Notes: generated by a model not told the origin, from the sequence alone. Shown: positions 48,501-61,810, counted from the first letter of the stretch. The stretch: DNA of 64,000 bases from Sarcocystis neurona (GCA_000727475.1 KL647289.1:7988629-8052628), one strand, 5' to 3'. A program made the numbers and translations.

Positions 48501-51500
48501 AGGATACAGCTACTGTTTTCAGTTGGTGTGGACGGCGGTTTCTTTCTATTTTGATTGTGAGTAGATAGTATTGCGTTGCAGAGCGATCACGCCCTGATAG
48601 AATCGCCTCAGCGAGCGGTCTGAGTTGTGGTGCTGCAGTCTATGTGTGATTCGCCGTTCGCGGCATATGCTGGCGTTTCGCAATTACAGCAGCGTTGGCC
48701 ACAGCGGCAACACCTGCTGGAGCAGATTTATATATGTGTGCATACGAAAAAGTATAGTAGTATTGTCTCGCCGCCGCTTTCAGTACTGCTTCGCAAGTCT
48801 TGAGTGTCTTGGTTCCACCTCGCATAGGTGGACTCATGAAAGTTCATACACACCTCCTTTCAACATCACGTTGCACGTCTCTGTTGTGTAGTGGATGTGG
48901 GTTCATGTTTCAGATTGAAGCGCGTCCGCAAGATGACGGACAGCGATTCGCCCCAGGCGCTTAGTACTATAGCGGCAAAAGTTCTTGCAAAAGGCTTGAC
49001 AGTGGACCACCTGGTGCTTTCTCTTTACGACCACTTCACCGCTCTTGAGGAGGTACGCCTGGTTTGGACATCGCATCAAACGTGTAAACTGGGAGGTGCA
49101 GAAAGAGAGGTGCTGGTACAGTCGTATTTGAGAATTAATTCTCGCGCGTTTTCTCTAGAGCAGTCAGCTGCTGCGCATTTGGGGAAGTTAGGCGTACACC
49201 GTAGACTACACCACTGCATCCACGCGAAAGATTTAGAAAGCGAAGACCACCTGTCTCCATCTGTTAGTCGTAGTCTGCATCCACCGTTTTCGTCTGATCT
49301 ATTGTGCCGTTGTATCCGTCGTAGAAGACGTGAGTGACTCTTCTCACTCGCTCTAAACCTCCCTTAGCATCGTCCGCTGTGGTGCTTCGGTGGTGCCGTG
49401 GTGCGCAAGTGCACCAGTAGATCGCATCTGTAAAGTCGCAGCGTTACGCACCTTCTGTTGTTCGTGAGCAGAGCTGTTGAAATCTAGTGGAAGTGGAATT
49501 GTCGGATCTCTGCGTGATGACAAGCATGGGTGTAGCATTTCCACTCTTCTGCGGGACATAAATCGTGCCCAACCTCTGTGGGTTGTACTGATTGCGCGCA
49601 AGTACTAACATGGCGGATGGATAAGCGTGTGTTCTTTGCTGCTACTGCGGAGTGTCGGTGTCGGTGTGGTGTGCGTTAATATCTTTCACCGGTTCTGGGG
49701 CAGCCGAAGGAGGGCTGCGCGTATTTGTAGCCACTGCAGCTGCTGTAGGATCTCGTTCTCCGGTCGGGGATTCTCTCTATCGTCGCAGCCATTTTTCTTT
49801 TTGCGTACTTGCTTTTTGTTGTCCGCCGTGTTGCTCTTCTTTTCGTGTCGCCGTTGGGTGACGTCCGTAGCAGTTGTAACCGCAGGACCAGAGAACAGTC
49901 TTGATGCAGCGTGACGGCCGCAGGTGGAGTGCTCGAGTCTCCAGCAGTGTGCCGTGAATTTTATATCCTGTGCAACGTATTCACAATGAACAGGCTTGTA
50001 TATGTGTATCTTGGAGCAGATGTAAAGTCGCAATGATCACATACTCGGGTCGACTGCATACACTTGCGCGTACGGGAGTTGCACATATGAATCGTAAATC
50101 AGACAGGCAGGGGCACGATGAAATTTGCGTGTGTCAAGTGTATATCCAGTGACCGCTGTATAAATTGTGGATGAATTTTCTGCGGAACTGGCATAGATCC
50201 TATAAAGCAGGCGTGGTTTTGCGTTGGTGCGGCCGCTGTGGTTTTGCAGGTAATAGACACCCTTCCTAATGCGAGGCTCCCTCACATAGGATTTGGTCAC
50301 TTCTCTTTGGCGCAGGTCACCGTTCTCCCGTTTCTGAGGGTGATAAATGACATGATGCCGACGTTTAGGAACACCTTACGCCAAGGTCATCACCAAGCCC
50401 ACGAGGCTATATATTCGACCGTGCTGACAGAGAATCGGCTTCGAGACGGGATGCAGGCAGTGGATCCTGTCGTGGACAAGGTGGACCGTGGTGCCGAGCA
50501 GGTCAAGCAGGTGTTGCAGGTGGCTTCGCGGGTTCAAAACCAAGCAGTACTTCCGGTGTGCCTTGATGTTTCGAACACAGAAACTACACTGGAGGGAAGA
50601 TCACTGTGGCTACAAGAGAGATGCACGTGTGCGAACGATGAGCGCCGCAGAACTGACACGAAAATTACATGTCGACAGGCTGCTTTGAGCGCGGCATTGT
50701 GAGAAGGGACACCCTTCCCATTTGTCGTGTGAATATATGGTTGCATTGTCTACGCCGTCAGACCTGTGTGTTGTAATATCGACGGATAAAAGCAGCAGTG
50801 AGGCTGTGTGACACGGGGGATGGATTGTGAAGATACGTAAGGACGTCCGAGTAGTAGGCAGGTGAACAGACGTGAACGCGTGGACAATGCAGACTTACGT
50901 GTCGCGGAAGAGTCTTCTGAGACGACCTGACACGGCGGTTTACCATCTGGGTGCCAAAACTGTCGGAAGTGGCAGGGCAGTTTATAGTGCTTTTTTGGCG
51001 ATCGTTTTTAGTAATGCGCACCGAGTCTGTACTAACCGCGACAGAATCAGCTGGACTCGCGTTGACTGCTGTGAAAGGCTGCCGCTGAGTGAATAATGAT
51101 AACCGCTGTAGCGCTTTTACGTTAGAGGTGTCAGGTAATCATTCCGACAAACAGTGCCAGCAGTGTATCCGGTGGATGCTTTGCTGCGTTTGCAGGCTTT
51201 ATACGTCTTCGGGGCGTTCTTAACCTTCCTGCTGGTCGGCTCCATCTTTTATTTGATGTACCTGAATCGGCAGCCTGTGACGTTTTGGGAGAGCGGGAAG
51301 ATATCGCCGGGCCCTTCAGCGTGGCTCTGGTGGCTTTTACTCGTCATCGGAGGAATCAGTGAGTGTTTACCCAGTTTCCCACAGCGCTGACCTGCTCGTA
51401 GAACTGTGAGCGTCACGAAAAGCGCGAACCCTGTAGCACGGTGTTAGCGTTTTGGGGTTTGGCGCGTTGGCATTTTGGGGTTTAAACGGATTGCCAGGTT

Positions 51501-54500
51501 TATAGCCGTCGCGAAGAAGTTGCACTGGGTCCACGTTGCACGGTTTTGCCGTAACTACGATGTGCTCATCTGTTTCTTCAAGCGTTAAGGACCCGCACTG
51601 CTGAATAGATTGATACTCCTCCGTCTTGAAGCGCGCATCCCACCTCGCCCTTGCAGCTGCGGGGGTTCACTTGCACATGGGAGCGGGTTCGGGTGAAATG
51701 CGGAAGGCGGGTGCTGACATCAGCGGAGGCGTGTGCAGAACCGCAGCAGTCGTCTCCTGGTGTCTTAGGCGTTGTTGGGGAATGTAATTTTTAGGCAGTT
51801 TTCATTGTTCCGGCGTACGTGCAAGTAACAAATTCCGCACGTCAGCTTGCGTGGTGTACGGGGAATGTGGAAGAGCACCGTAACGTTCTCTAGACGTGCC
51901 TTCAAAGTTAGTCACACGCAACGTATGCAGCCGAGAGTGGGTGCAGGTCGAGTCGTGTAGCAGTTGCGGCGGGTGCGTTAGTAGAACCTGCAGCAGAGCA
52001 GTGCAGCAGTACGTGGACGAGGATCAGTAATGGTTGAGACGGAACTCTGTGTAGTGAGGCGGACTGTGAGCGGCGCATTTCGTGGGCACCGAGGCTTCAT
52101 CAGTGCTTATTGCTTGTAAGCTGTGTAACGCAATGGTGCAGCTTTCGTCCTTGGCGCGGCGCTGGTGACCGTGAGCGTCGTTGCGATGGACGGCTGTATT
52201 TTCGCGGCGTCTACAGTGCAGGATCCGAGCGTTTTGAAACAGTTATCGGAGGATCTGCGTTGGAGCGGTTCCGGGGCATTCAAGGTCGATTCTTTGATAA
52301 GCTCGTGCATCGGACGCACCCCCAACCGAGACCTTTCCACCGTGTTGGAGATCTCTGGAAGTACGGGTGATGAACCGGTGCTCCTTGCAGGTATGTTTGG
52401 ATAAGATGATGTACATGCTATCATACACGAGTGAAAGAAATTTTTGGAAGGGGAGCCGTAGCAGAAACTCTCGCAGCACATGGCACTGGTGTGCGAGTGG
52501 CCATACGTGGTGACGGATCGGCACACTGGCGAAAAATGCAGCAGGCCTGTTGACGTGTCTTCGAGTCGCCTTGAGGTTCACAGGTTGAACTGATAGGACA
52601 ACACGTGCACTCGACCCGCTCCCGCTAGTGCGTTGCCTAGCTACTTTCTTCTGCCTGCCTTTCTCGTGCTGTGTATCTCGTGTGCTTGCACGTTGTAACA
52701 GATACGTAGACACATCTGCGCAGACGCACAGCTACGCAGGGCGAAAGCCTGAGTGTACTTATGTGTGGATTTACTTATAACTTTACGTGGTGTGTATACA
52801 TGCGCTTATGTGGCAGGTGACAGTATATCTGCTTTATTAGTCTATGGGTAGTAGGCACGCACTGTATTCGTTTGACATGACCGATGAGGGCTTTCCTGCG
52901 CTGACTGCTCCTTTCTTTGTGTGCGTGCCGTTTCCTTGAACAGACCTGCGCAAGGAGGTGTCGACACGCTTGGAGGAGGTTCGGACCACACTGCAAGAGT
53001 TGCTGGCGAACGACTTTGTGAGCGACACCATCACTATTCTGACGTCTGTACTGGATCTTGCGCACCAACACGCAGGCATATATATCTTCAGAGATGACGT
53101 GGTGAGTGCGGGAAAGGCGACGTTTGTCTCCTCTTTCTTGAGAACGGAATTCACGAAGAGCGTGGAAAAGCTTTTCAGTGTGTAGAACACGTTCGCATCG
53201 CTTTGTGGACGAAGGCGGTGTGCGCGCACATTTGCGTACATCTGTGTAGAGCAAAGGTCCACTTCGAATACGTCTCTTTGTTCTCGCTGAAGGAGCGGTG
53301 AACGTATCACTTGTTTCCGCGCAACACTGCTGTACACAGCGCTTCTGAAGACGAGCAGCTGAGTTCGAAGACGGAACTTCGTCTGTTTTCTGCTGTGAAG
53401 TTAGTAGTATGGTGACGTGACGTTGTCGCGGTTCGTCATTGTCAGGACGGGAACAAAAGGGATGCTGGCTGGCGTAATCACGTACGTCTGCAATAAGTGA
53501 TGGGCCACAGGTATATCCTGTGTGTGTATGTATAATAGTATGAGGGCGACAGCGTGCACGTCCACCTGCACGCACACGTTTGCGCGCAGAACCTTGTCTT
53601 AGGCTTGTCTCTTCTGCGCAAGTTTTCTTTCGTACATGTGTGTACATGTATTCACCCGTATGACTATGTGAAAGCGTTTCCGGGGGTGTTGAATTGTTTG
53701 CAGAGGTCCCATCTGGAGAGAGCCGCACCTGCGGCGCACTACAGCGGCATGCAAGACGAAACTATTGAGTTTACGAGTGTCTTCAACCTGCCACGTGCGG
53801 AATTGATTGGTCCAGAGGACGTGACCAGAGACGGCCTTCTGCCGCTGCCTCCACATGCTCCCACGACGGCAGATTTACTTCGCTTTTATAGAGAAATGAG
53901 GCCAACGCCATTGACAGATGACGTGCTGCTAGTGCTCCAGGAGCACGCGCCTCTCCATGATCGAATGAAGGCAGCTGTCCGTCTACTGGGGGAGAACTCG
54001 GTGAAGGGGCATTATCGTTTGTATGGGATGAGGGATATGCAGCAAGTTATTCATCCTCTGTGGTTTGGCGCCTTTATTGCTGACCAAGACCGTCGCGCGA
54101 ATCTTCTTCTGATGGTAGACAATAACAGTCAGGAGGCGCGTGCGTACACTCAAACTCTCTTAGGCCGTATGCCTCCGAATGAAAGGTACAGGATAGGAGA
54201 AGCTCTGGAACTGGCTCGGCGCAAGGCAGGTGTGCGTCCTGGCCAGACTTTTTCGTGCCTCAGGCGCGTGGGCTATACCACTAATGACTTACGACACACA
54301 GACAAACATCGTGTCGGACAGCTGATCAGAACCTTCAAGACGTCGCACCCTTCACATGCTGATTACGAACTGCCAGAGTGGGACGAAGCTACTCAGATGT
54401 TCAGGGTGACTCGCTATCGTCAAGTTAAACATCGCGAGGAATTCCGTTGCACCTACGAGGAGCAGGCAGCACAGATTCGGAGTGAAGCTGAGCAAGCTGT

Positions 54501-55877
54501 ATTCTCTGTAAGTCACACAGAATTGTTTGCGACCGCTCGTCGGGTGTTCCTGTTCACCACTGTACCGTTCCACGATTTTTAAGCATATGTGGGCATTTCT
54601 CGTAAATGTGTGTACTGTTTCAAAATAGCTTCCACGAATATGGCTAGCGGATACGCGTGCGTACCCGTAGGCAGAATGACACCCGGGAGCCTCCTTGTAA
54701 CTGGGACAAGTGTGCTTCATTCCCAAACGTAGGTGTGCTCTAAGGTGATCAGCTCATTAGCGTAGTCCTCGCCAGGCTGCGCAAGTTGCCCAGAGCTTGG
54801 TAGCCACATGTAGCGCTACTCGTCTTCAGCCGCCGTTCTTGCACATTGTCTCACGTGATGCGCTTTGACAAATTCAGCACAAGGCGGCCGTTTTGTGTAT
54901 GTGACGCATGACAGATAATTCGAGCTTGCTCTGCGCCATCGCGTCGATTCTAAAATGTGTAAACGCAAACAGTTTATGTTAATCTATGCGCTCTTTCCAA
55001 GCTCGTGTATGTGCCTTTCAGTTTGTGCCACACGTGCACGTTTCCAACTCAGAGAATGGAAGAAGAACTGGTTTTTATAGAACGGTGTGTACGTTTCCGA
55101 GATATGACATGTGTGGTGGTTGTGTACCTCTTTAAGGTTGCCACTAATATACGATATGTCCAAATAGACTTACAGATTGGGAACTTGTTTCATAGCCCAC
55201 GTATTTGTTGCTTCCTGCGTTTGATGGAATTTGCTTGTTTTACGCAGCTGGCGCTTATACACGGTCGCAGTCAGAAGGCGCTGAACGAGCTGAAGAGCAC
55301 GGTGTTTCGTCGAGTAGAGGCCTTAGAACACTACGCCGACGTCGCCGCGCGAAGTCTCGACTGTACACCAGTGTACCGTAGCGTGCTTACAACGCAGCAG
55401 GTGCTTTGCCGGGATACAACAGAGCGGGTCACGCTGTTGGGTATCACGTGGCTGTTCACCTCTCTGCTCGCCATTGCACTCTTCACTATCTTTTTTTGTA
55501 TCTGGCAGTATCTGACTGAGAGATACTTCAGACGACGTGAAGCAGAAAAGGCAGAACTGGAAGCACGGCGTGCAGCTGAGAAGGCAGCTGAGGACGCCAG
55601 ACGTGCGGAAGAAGAACGTATCGCTAAGGAAGAAGCGGCAGCAGCTGCAGCAGCTGCCAGTGCAGCCCGGGCGGAGGCAAGGGCTCGCCAGGTGTCCGCT
55701 GCGGCACTCAACAGGCAGCGAACATCCGTTCAACGTGCTCAGTCTACGGCGAGTTCTCGCTTGCAAATCCATAGCGGAAGCTTCGCTGCTGGAGGAGGAG
55801 CGCGAGAGATGCTCGCCGCGCGCGACCAGGCTGACAGTGTCGAGGATACGATGTGGGCAGACACTGCCTTTGATTAA
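45543..55877 (+). CDS. Prominin-like pentaspan membrane glycoprotein
   Basis: Nine exons: 45543-45860, 46468-48329, 48914-49052, 50316-50546, 51196-51358, 52142-52390, 52944-53101, 53704-54507 and 55248-55877. Every phase matches, giving 1517 residues. Signal peptide near residues 15-32 (GGSLFLLLMLFPAS). TM1 about 266-293 (LIALGLVLLVLAIPLSMILV); a cytosolic loop of about 128 residues; TM2 about 422-445; extracellular loop 1 of about 405 residues; TM3 about 851-873 and TM4 about 896-920, separated by only some 20 residues; extracellular loop 2 of about 450 residues; TM5 about 1371-1394. The tail is Arg/Glu/Ala-rich and helical. CTPVYRSVLTTQQVLC directly before TM5 matches the Cys pair that precedes TM5 in prominins. 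Prominins (vertebrate ones about 865 residues) bind cholesterol-rich membrane protrusions. Tweety-type five-span proteins are the main alternative. The exon 4 acceptor could instead be at 50249 or 50250, also in frame. Confidence 0.75.
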
Positions 55878-57978
55878 CTAGAACAAATTGCTGTCCAAAC
55901 AGCAACCCAGGCAACTGCGCCGACAACCGTTATTTCGCAGCAGAGCGAAACGTGTTGAACGGTAACTGTTTCACATGCGCAGCTGAAAGTGACTGAACAT
56001 GTGTTCGGTTACATGGGCAGAAGTTTTCGGGCGCTGTGAAACTGTTATTACAGGTTAGCGTAGAACTATTTCACTGACGACCCTCTGGCATCAAAGGTTC
56101 TTCCAACCCTTTGTGCGGTTGCAGAGTGTTTCAGGGACATCTGAGCAGTGAACAACACCATTCGTGTAGATTTGCAGAGAAATTAAATACAGGCCACTTT
56201 TCAGCAAATCACATGGAGGAGAGCGGACCAGACCTTTCTAGTCCACGGCGTATTATGCGGCGGAGCAAATTCATGTAGAGCAAATTCATGTGTCGATTCC
56301 GTCTCTGGGCGAGACTGGGCTCCAGTGGGAAACGTTTCCAAGAGTGAAACTTTTATTCTATGACAGACCCCTGTTGCGTGTGTTGCACTGAACTCCAGCA
56401 TGATCTGTAGAAAATCAAGATGGAAACTGACACTGAACATACTGAAGCGGGTTATTTACTGAAACGATTTGGTATCTTTTTCCGTCTCTTGTGGGTAAGC
56501 CTACCGGTCTGTTGTGTTCTGTATTCAGGAACCTGACTTGCATTCGCCAGGTGCCAGGCGAATGCATTTCGGGCCTTTGGTTACTATTCTGTGTGGGGAT
56601 TTGAAAAACGATCAAGTAAATAGCGGCGTAGGGCTGACTTGTGAGGTGAAGTGATTCGGGTTTACATTTTTTGTATGGCCACACTGCGTAACCTGGGGTG
56701 GAGCGTTTTTCCTAAGTTCATGCGTTTTTTTTTGAGGGTGCCGATTAATTTCGAGAGCGTGGAACCGGTAAGGCAACGCCGAGTTTCGACTACACTGTGA
56801 ACGGTGTCTGTAGCACGTCTGTGTCTAGAATAGGATACCGCGATATCGGTTATAGTTTGACGGAGTAGAACGGTGCCCTCTGCACGGTGGAGGAAATTAA
56901 TACATGCCGCCGCCGAGTGTGTGTGTGTTTGGCGGGATTAGCACTAAGAAACAAGCAGTCCGACGCGTTTACGCGTTAGAGACCGGGAGGACACACGCGT
57001 AAACTTTTTGCGGTAGAAACGTACACCGACTTTTGGATCCGCGAGAGGGTTGTTCATAATTTGCTGATGTGCTTCATCAGAACTGGTATGCAACCCGTCG
57101 TCGCGTTCCTCTAGAAACTTTTGGAGGCGTGTTGACAAGGACCTGCTGGCGTTAACGTATGCCTTTTCAACTGGAGGGATATTCTGCTATGCTATTAGTG
57201 GGTTTTATCCATAAGAAGAGAGAACAAAGTACGTCTGCTGCCTACCGACGTGGGAAATGCACAGCGGCGGGAATCCGTCTGTAGAGATAAGAAGCATATA
57301 TGTTATTCTAACGACGGCCACTTGGAGTGCCGCGAGGCTGAGGGGAGCGGATTTGGTTTCGCTATTTTGTATAGAGAACAGTGTGATAAGTGCAATGTAC
57401 TATCGCGTCAACTTTTGCGATCGAGTCACGTACATTTATGTACTCGCGGACGCCACGACCACTACATACGTAGATATAGTAAGCAGTTGGTATCCCATGC
57501 GCGTGCTGGTGAACCATTTTTGTTTTGGGATTGCAGAGATTTCCTCTTCGCAGGCTTCCGTGGGACAAATGATTCTTTGTGGAAATTCTTGTGCACCTCA
57601 GCAACAAACAGTTCTGCTGTACGTCTGGTGGTCGTACGTGTGTGCAGAGGGCCGGGTACGTGAAGCATATCTCTTGTGCGCCAACGAATGCGTAGATACG
57701 GCTACACCGTGCGCACGCATGCTCTCGTCTAAGCGTGTTTGATAGTTTTGGACACGCAGTCTCATAGCAGAGCAATTCAGTTGTGGCTACTTCAGGAGTA
57801 TTAGTTCTCACATGTATACGTGTGTATATATACACTCAAATAATCGTGATAAACTTTAAATAGACGAGGTGGGCGTGCTGCGATACATGCGACGTCACAT
57901 ACCGTCCGCACGAACTGGACGCACTACCATATACTTACATGAAGATAGAACGTTTGTTGCGTACGGGCTATGAATTCC

Positions 57979-58072
57979 GGATCTGCCCAGAAGTGTACCG
58001 TTGCACACTTTGAGGGGTAATCCTCGGATCTGCCCAGAAGTGTATCGTCGCCCACCTTGAGGGGTAATCCTC
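57979..58072. repeat. Perfectly adjacent 47-base tandem duplication
   Basis: Copies 57979-58025 and 58026-58072 start GGATCTGCCCAGAAGTGTA and end TTGAGGGGTAATCCTC. They differ at 4 of 47 positions, with no gap between them. Confidence 0.9.
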
Positions 58073-59761
58073 GCACCGTGTCGCGCCTGCGTAGATCAGA
58101 CGCGTGCTGCGCGCGCCTCCGGAAGGCGTCCATTTGGTCTGCTGTTCGTAAATGCGTGGATCGACACGGTCACGATGTCTGTTCGGCTGATGTGCACGTC
58201 TGACGAGCTCGCTGCGCGCTTGCACACATCTACACAAGGGGGTATCCGTATACAGCTGTGCACATATGTACGACAAAAAAGTGTGGCTAAGGCACAGTGT
58301 GACCATTTTGCGCAGCAATTTCGCGACACATAGGATTTAATTGTTTCGTACAGTTTGCCACTACGGCAGTTCGGGGGACGCGTACGTCTTCAAAAAACCA
58401 CGTGTGCAATAGTGGCATCGACCTCCAAGAAACAGCGGGGTGGAAGCGACGCTGCTGCGTCGGCTACCACTCACATAGATAACAGCAGCACGCTAGTCAC
58501 CATTAGCGACCTGGTCCTCACCAGAGCTCTGCGATCTCACAATTGCCATTTTTCTCAGAGTGATTTTCCGCTGCAGCAGCAGGGCAACTCGCTAAGGTGT
58601 CCTCACGATGGCGCAGGTTGCACTGCATCGCGAAGTATAGCAGCAGACGTCGATTTCACGAGCGTTCCACGTTTCTCCTGCTGTCGCTAGTTCGCTCCAT
58701 ACGTCTTCAGTGAGGACACTGGATTTTTTGGAAAATTGAGAGGGTGTGCTGCAGCGGAAGTAAAGTCTCTTGATGTTTTTTTTTAAAACACGGGCTCACA
58801 TCTACTTTGCGTACGCTTTAGCGTTGGAATGAAACCTATTCAGCAAGAACAAAAAACCCCCCGGGCGTAGGCCTTCCAGGAATACCACTCCAACCCTGTA
58901 TCTGCAGGACAACAGTCAGACGCAGTTGCCGTTAGGCACCGCAATTCTCGCATCGAGGGGGTACGCCTCCTTTACATGGTGGACTAATGCGTGTCCGTTG
59001 CCCTGCCCTGGACATCGCATCTCTTACCTCCGTCGTTTTCCGCTCACTCCGATGTGCACTAAAAGATACGCGTACACATATATGTACGTACGTTTATGAA
59101 CACACAGTATTGACGTATGCAAATAGAGGCATTTGGCACAAAGGTATCCACACCATTACGTACGGTGATACATGTGCAGACGTGTACGCGCAGACAGGTA
59201 GGCTGTCGTGGGCTTGAGCCTACAAGTCGCCCTGCGCTCGCTGCCGCTACTTTTATCCCCCCAAGTACTCTCTGCTGCTCACAACGCAGAAGCTTCGGCG
59301 CCATCCTTTACTATTTGTTCGACGTCCCCACTCTGCCGCTGTGCAGCTCCTCGGGCAGCTCCTCTCCTCTGTGGTATTCAGGACGAGAAAGTTGTGACAG
59401 AGAAACGCTGGCCTTTACTCAAGCTGGCGTGCTTCTGTCACACTGCTGCAGCGGGAGAGTCAGACGTCACTCTTACCGGGACGCGTACGGACGCAGGGGC
59501 TCAGAGCGCTGCACTGTGCTTCACCACCCGGATGTGAGAAAAACAAGAACAGTTTTAGGGTGTTGACCGGCACTGATTGTAACAGAGCTTTCACAGGCAG
59601 AGAAACAAACAGAAGGCTTGACGTCTCTAGCCGTAGGGGCCCGATGTACACATATATACTGTATCTCCCTCGGAAGGCGACACGTAGAAAGATTTACGTG
59701 CGAGCTCCACGGCTGCGGAGCTATGCAGAAAAAAACTGAACGAGAAATAATGAGGTAGACA

Positions 59762-59826
59762 CGCATATAAATGTACATACACACACGTATATATATATAT
59801 ATAAATACGCATATATACACGTGTAT
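59762..59826. repeat. TA/CA microsatellite
   Basis: Alternating TA with CACACG interruptions in noncoding sequence. Confidence 0.7.
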
Positions 59827-59948
59827 ACAGCAGAGAGCGAAACGAAGTCGGAGGGAGACAGACAACTAAAAGAGGCCAGGCGTTAGCGCAGGAACGTGAG
59901 CAGGTACGTGACACGCGTTCGAGTGTCCTCCTGTACAGCGTCGCTTAC

Positions 59949-60283
59949 GTGTGTACAACAGAATGTGCGTATTTCCGCAAGGCCTGGAAGCCACAGCGCG
60001 TTTGAACCTGCCGCTCGAAGGACTTGCGCTACTGCGTCTGCAGGGAGCAGCGGCACCGCAGCAGTGCACAGGTGGCAGCAGGAGCACAGCTTTAGTTCCG
60101 TGACAGCGACAGGGCGGCAGTAGCCGCCCCGTTCATCACAAGCAACAGCAGTGCAGCACGGCTACAGCACCAACGCCTTTCAATCGGCTCCACCACCCGC
60201 GTCTCTGTTTTCGACAGCAGTCGCACACGCTTCACACTTTTTCTCGAACAGATGCGGATCGCACTGCCCCATTTGTCCCTCTG
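59949..60283 (-). CDS. Possible pterin-4a-carbinolamine dehydratase, N-terminal part only
   Basis: Two minus-strand exons can be joined in phase: about 60283-60197 (reading CDPHLFEKKCEACATAVE) and 60037-59949 (AVAQVLRAAGSNALWLPG, then LAEIRTFCC), which ends at a good GTAAGC donor. The KKCEAC start followed by an amphipathic helix and a Trp about 25-30 residues later resembles the N-terminus of carbinolamine dehydratases, which recycle pterin cofactors and occur in apicomplexans. The decisive HHP motif of the next exon was not found downstream on this strand. The first donor (GTGGTG) is weak. Treat as a hypothesis. Confidence 0.3.
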
Positions 60284-61114
60284 GCTGTGGCCGGGCGGCA
60301 ACCCTGCTCTTCGCCACATGCAGGCATCCGTACACATCTGTGCAGCACGTACACGCCATCCACCTTCCCTGTCCCACAAACGCCCACACGTGTCAGGGGA
60401 GGATACCAGCTCAGAAGGAGTTTACTGTTGACCATCCACATAGACATTCCCACGCCTCTCACTCACGCTCCACCTGAGCAATGCACGCGCGCGTTCCCGC
60501 CACTACCACACGTAAAACCAAACGCAGACATACATATATGCAAACACACAAATATATATGGGACCAAGACAATGTACTTTTGCCACTAAGCCAGTTAAGA
60601 CAAACTCCTGCAGTTCGAGTCTAGACGAGAAAAGGCTGCAGTTACACGGCAGTAAACACGCAGTTTACTTATGTGTGAAAAGCGGCAACACTATCCACAC
60701 ACACACGCACACACTCACTTTCGGGTAGATGGAGAGACCGGCAAGAAAAAAGATGTAAACTAATCTGCAGAGCTACGTGCGTACGGAGGTTACTCCACAC
60801 GCCGTCCGCTCACAGAGTTTCAACATGATCTAAAAGAGCAGAGGACGCACGACCTTTGCGCCAGCACACGTCTGTCGTGAGATCGGAGGCCTGAGCTTCA
60901 TTGTTAGAATAAGTACGACCATTTGGTAAAGTGGGATATGTGTGAGTACATACACATGTATACCTTGTTGGCATCCGAATGCGTGTGGGTACTTATCTGC
61001 ACAAACATACATATTTATACACATGTGAAAAAGAACTTGTACTGTTAGACGGAGGATCCACCCGCCCGAGGTGAGAAGCAGGAGTTTAACATCCCGCCGT
61101 CTCATATGGAGGAA

Positions 61115-61137
61115 AACACACACACACACACACACAC
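61115..61137. repeat. CA microsatellite
   Basis: Uninterrupted (CA)n run. Confidence 0.85.
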
Positions 61138-61258
61138 GCCTCTTCGTTTTTCTACGTTTAGGAAAAAGGTGTTGCTTTCACGCCTACGACACGGTGGGTG
61201 GTTCCACAAACGCGGCAGCGAAACATGTGCACACACTGGTGGAAAAGGCGTGAACACT

Positions 61259-61358
61259 CAATATACATATATATATATTTATATATATATATATATACAC
61301 GCACACACATGTGTAGACCTACGCGTATACACGTGCGTATATATATATATATATATGT
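61259..61358. repeat. TA microsatellite tracts
   Basis: Two long alternating TA tracts (about 61259-61300 and 61337-61357) separated by CACACATGTG sequence. They can form cruciform or hairpin structure. Confidence 0.85.
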
Positions 61359-61810
61359 GCCTTCATACACGCAAAAAATAGAACTAGACGCATACACGTG
61401 TATACAGACATATGTTCATATACGCAGTAAATAGAACTCAAGCACGACTAATACGCGTGTGAATATGTGGGCAACTTTGTGATGACAACGTCTGCAAGAA
61501 TCTCTTCTTGTCCAGGCAAGCGCCGGCTTGCAAAGGCTCGCTTCCGCAGTGGGGGAAGAGAAAATACGAAGATCAACGTTGTAGTCGGCAGGCAGACGTC
61601 AGACAGGAGCGAAGTCTTAACAAAGTGCGACGCTGTCGGCATGCAGCCTGCTCTCAACCACCTTGTCCGCGCGGCAAGCCACTCCTACGACTCACAGCAG
61701 CTGCCTGCAGCTGCAACGACAACAGCGAGACGTCCTGACACACGCTGTCAACGCTGCGTGTGCAACAACTACGCAAATGAGGGCAGATGTGAATGTCGAG
61801 ACATTCGGCT

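Larger units (their letters stand above)
55878..59948. other. Spacer right of the prominin-like gene, no recognisable gene
   Basis: Short frames on both strands without motifs. Holds a small tandem repeat of GAGCAAATTCATGT at about 56264-56294, the 47-base duplication listed below, and a TA microsatellite at 59762-59826. Plus-strand frames at 57250-57742 and 58355-58690 were considered, but nothing supports them. Confidence 0.45.
60284..61810. other. Microsatellite-rich spacer
   Basis: No coding exon recognised. CA runs and TA tracts dominate 61.1-61.4 kb. CA predominates on the plus strand, so TG is on the minus strand, as expected beside minus-strand genes. Confidence 0.5.

Noticed and set aside
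51450..51483. Two TTTTGGGGTTT elements resembling ciliate telomere units or a G-quadruplex
   Set aside because: Only two G-tracts and inside an intron of the prominin-like gene; insufficient for either.
59522..59533. HHPD peptide on the plus strand, the active-site motif of carbinolamine dehydratase
   Set aside because: It is on the opposite strand to the KKCEAC fragment and lacks the surrounding family residues; a coincidence.
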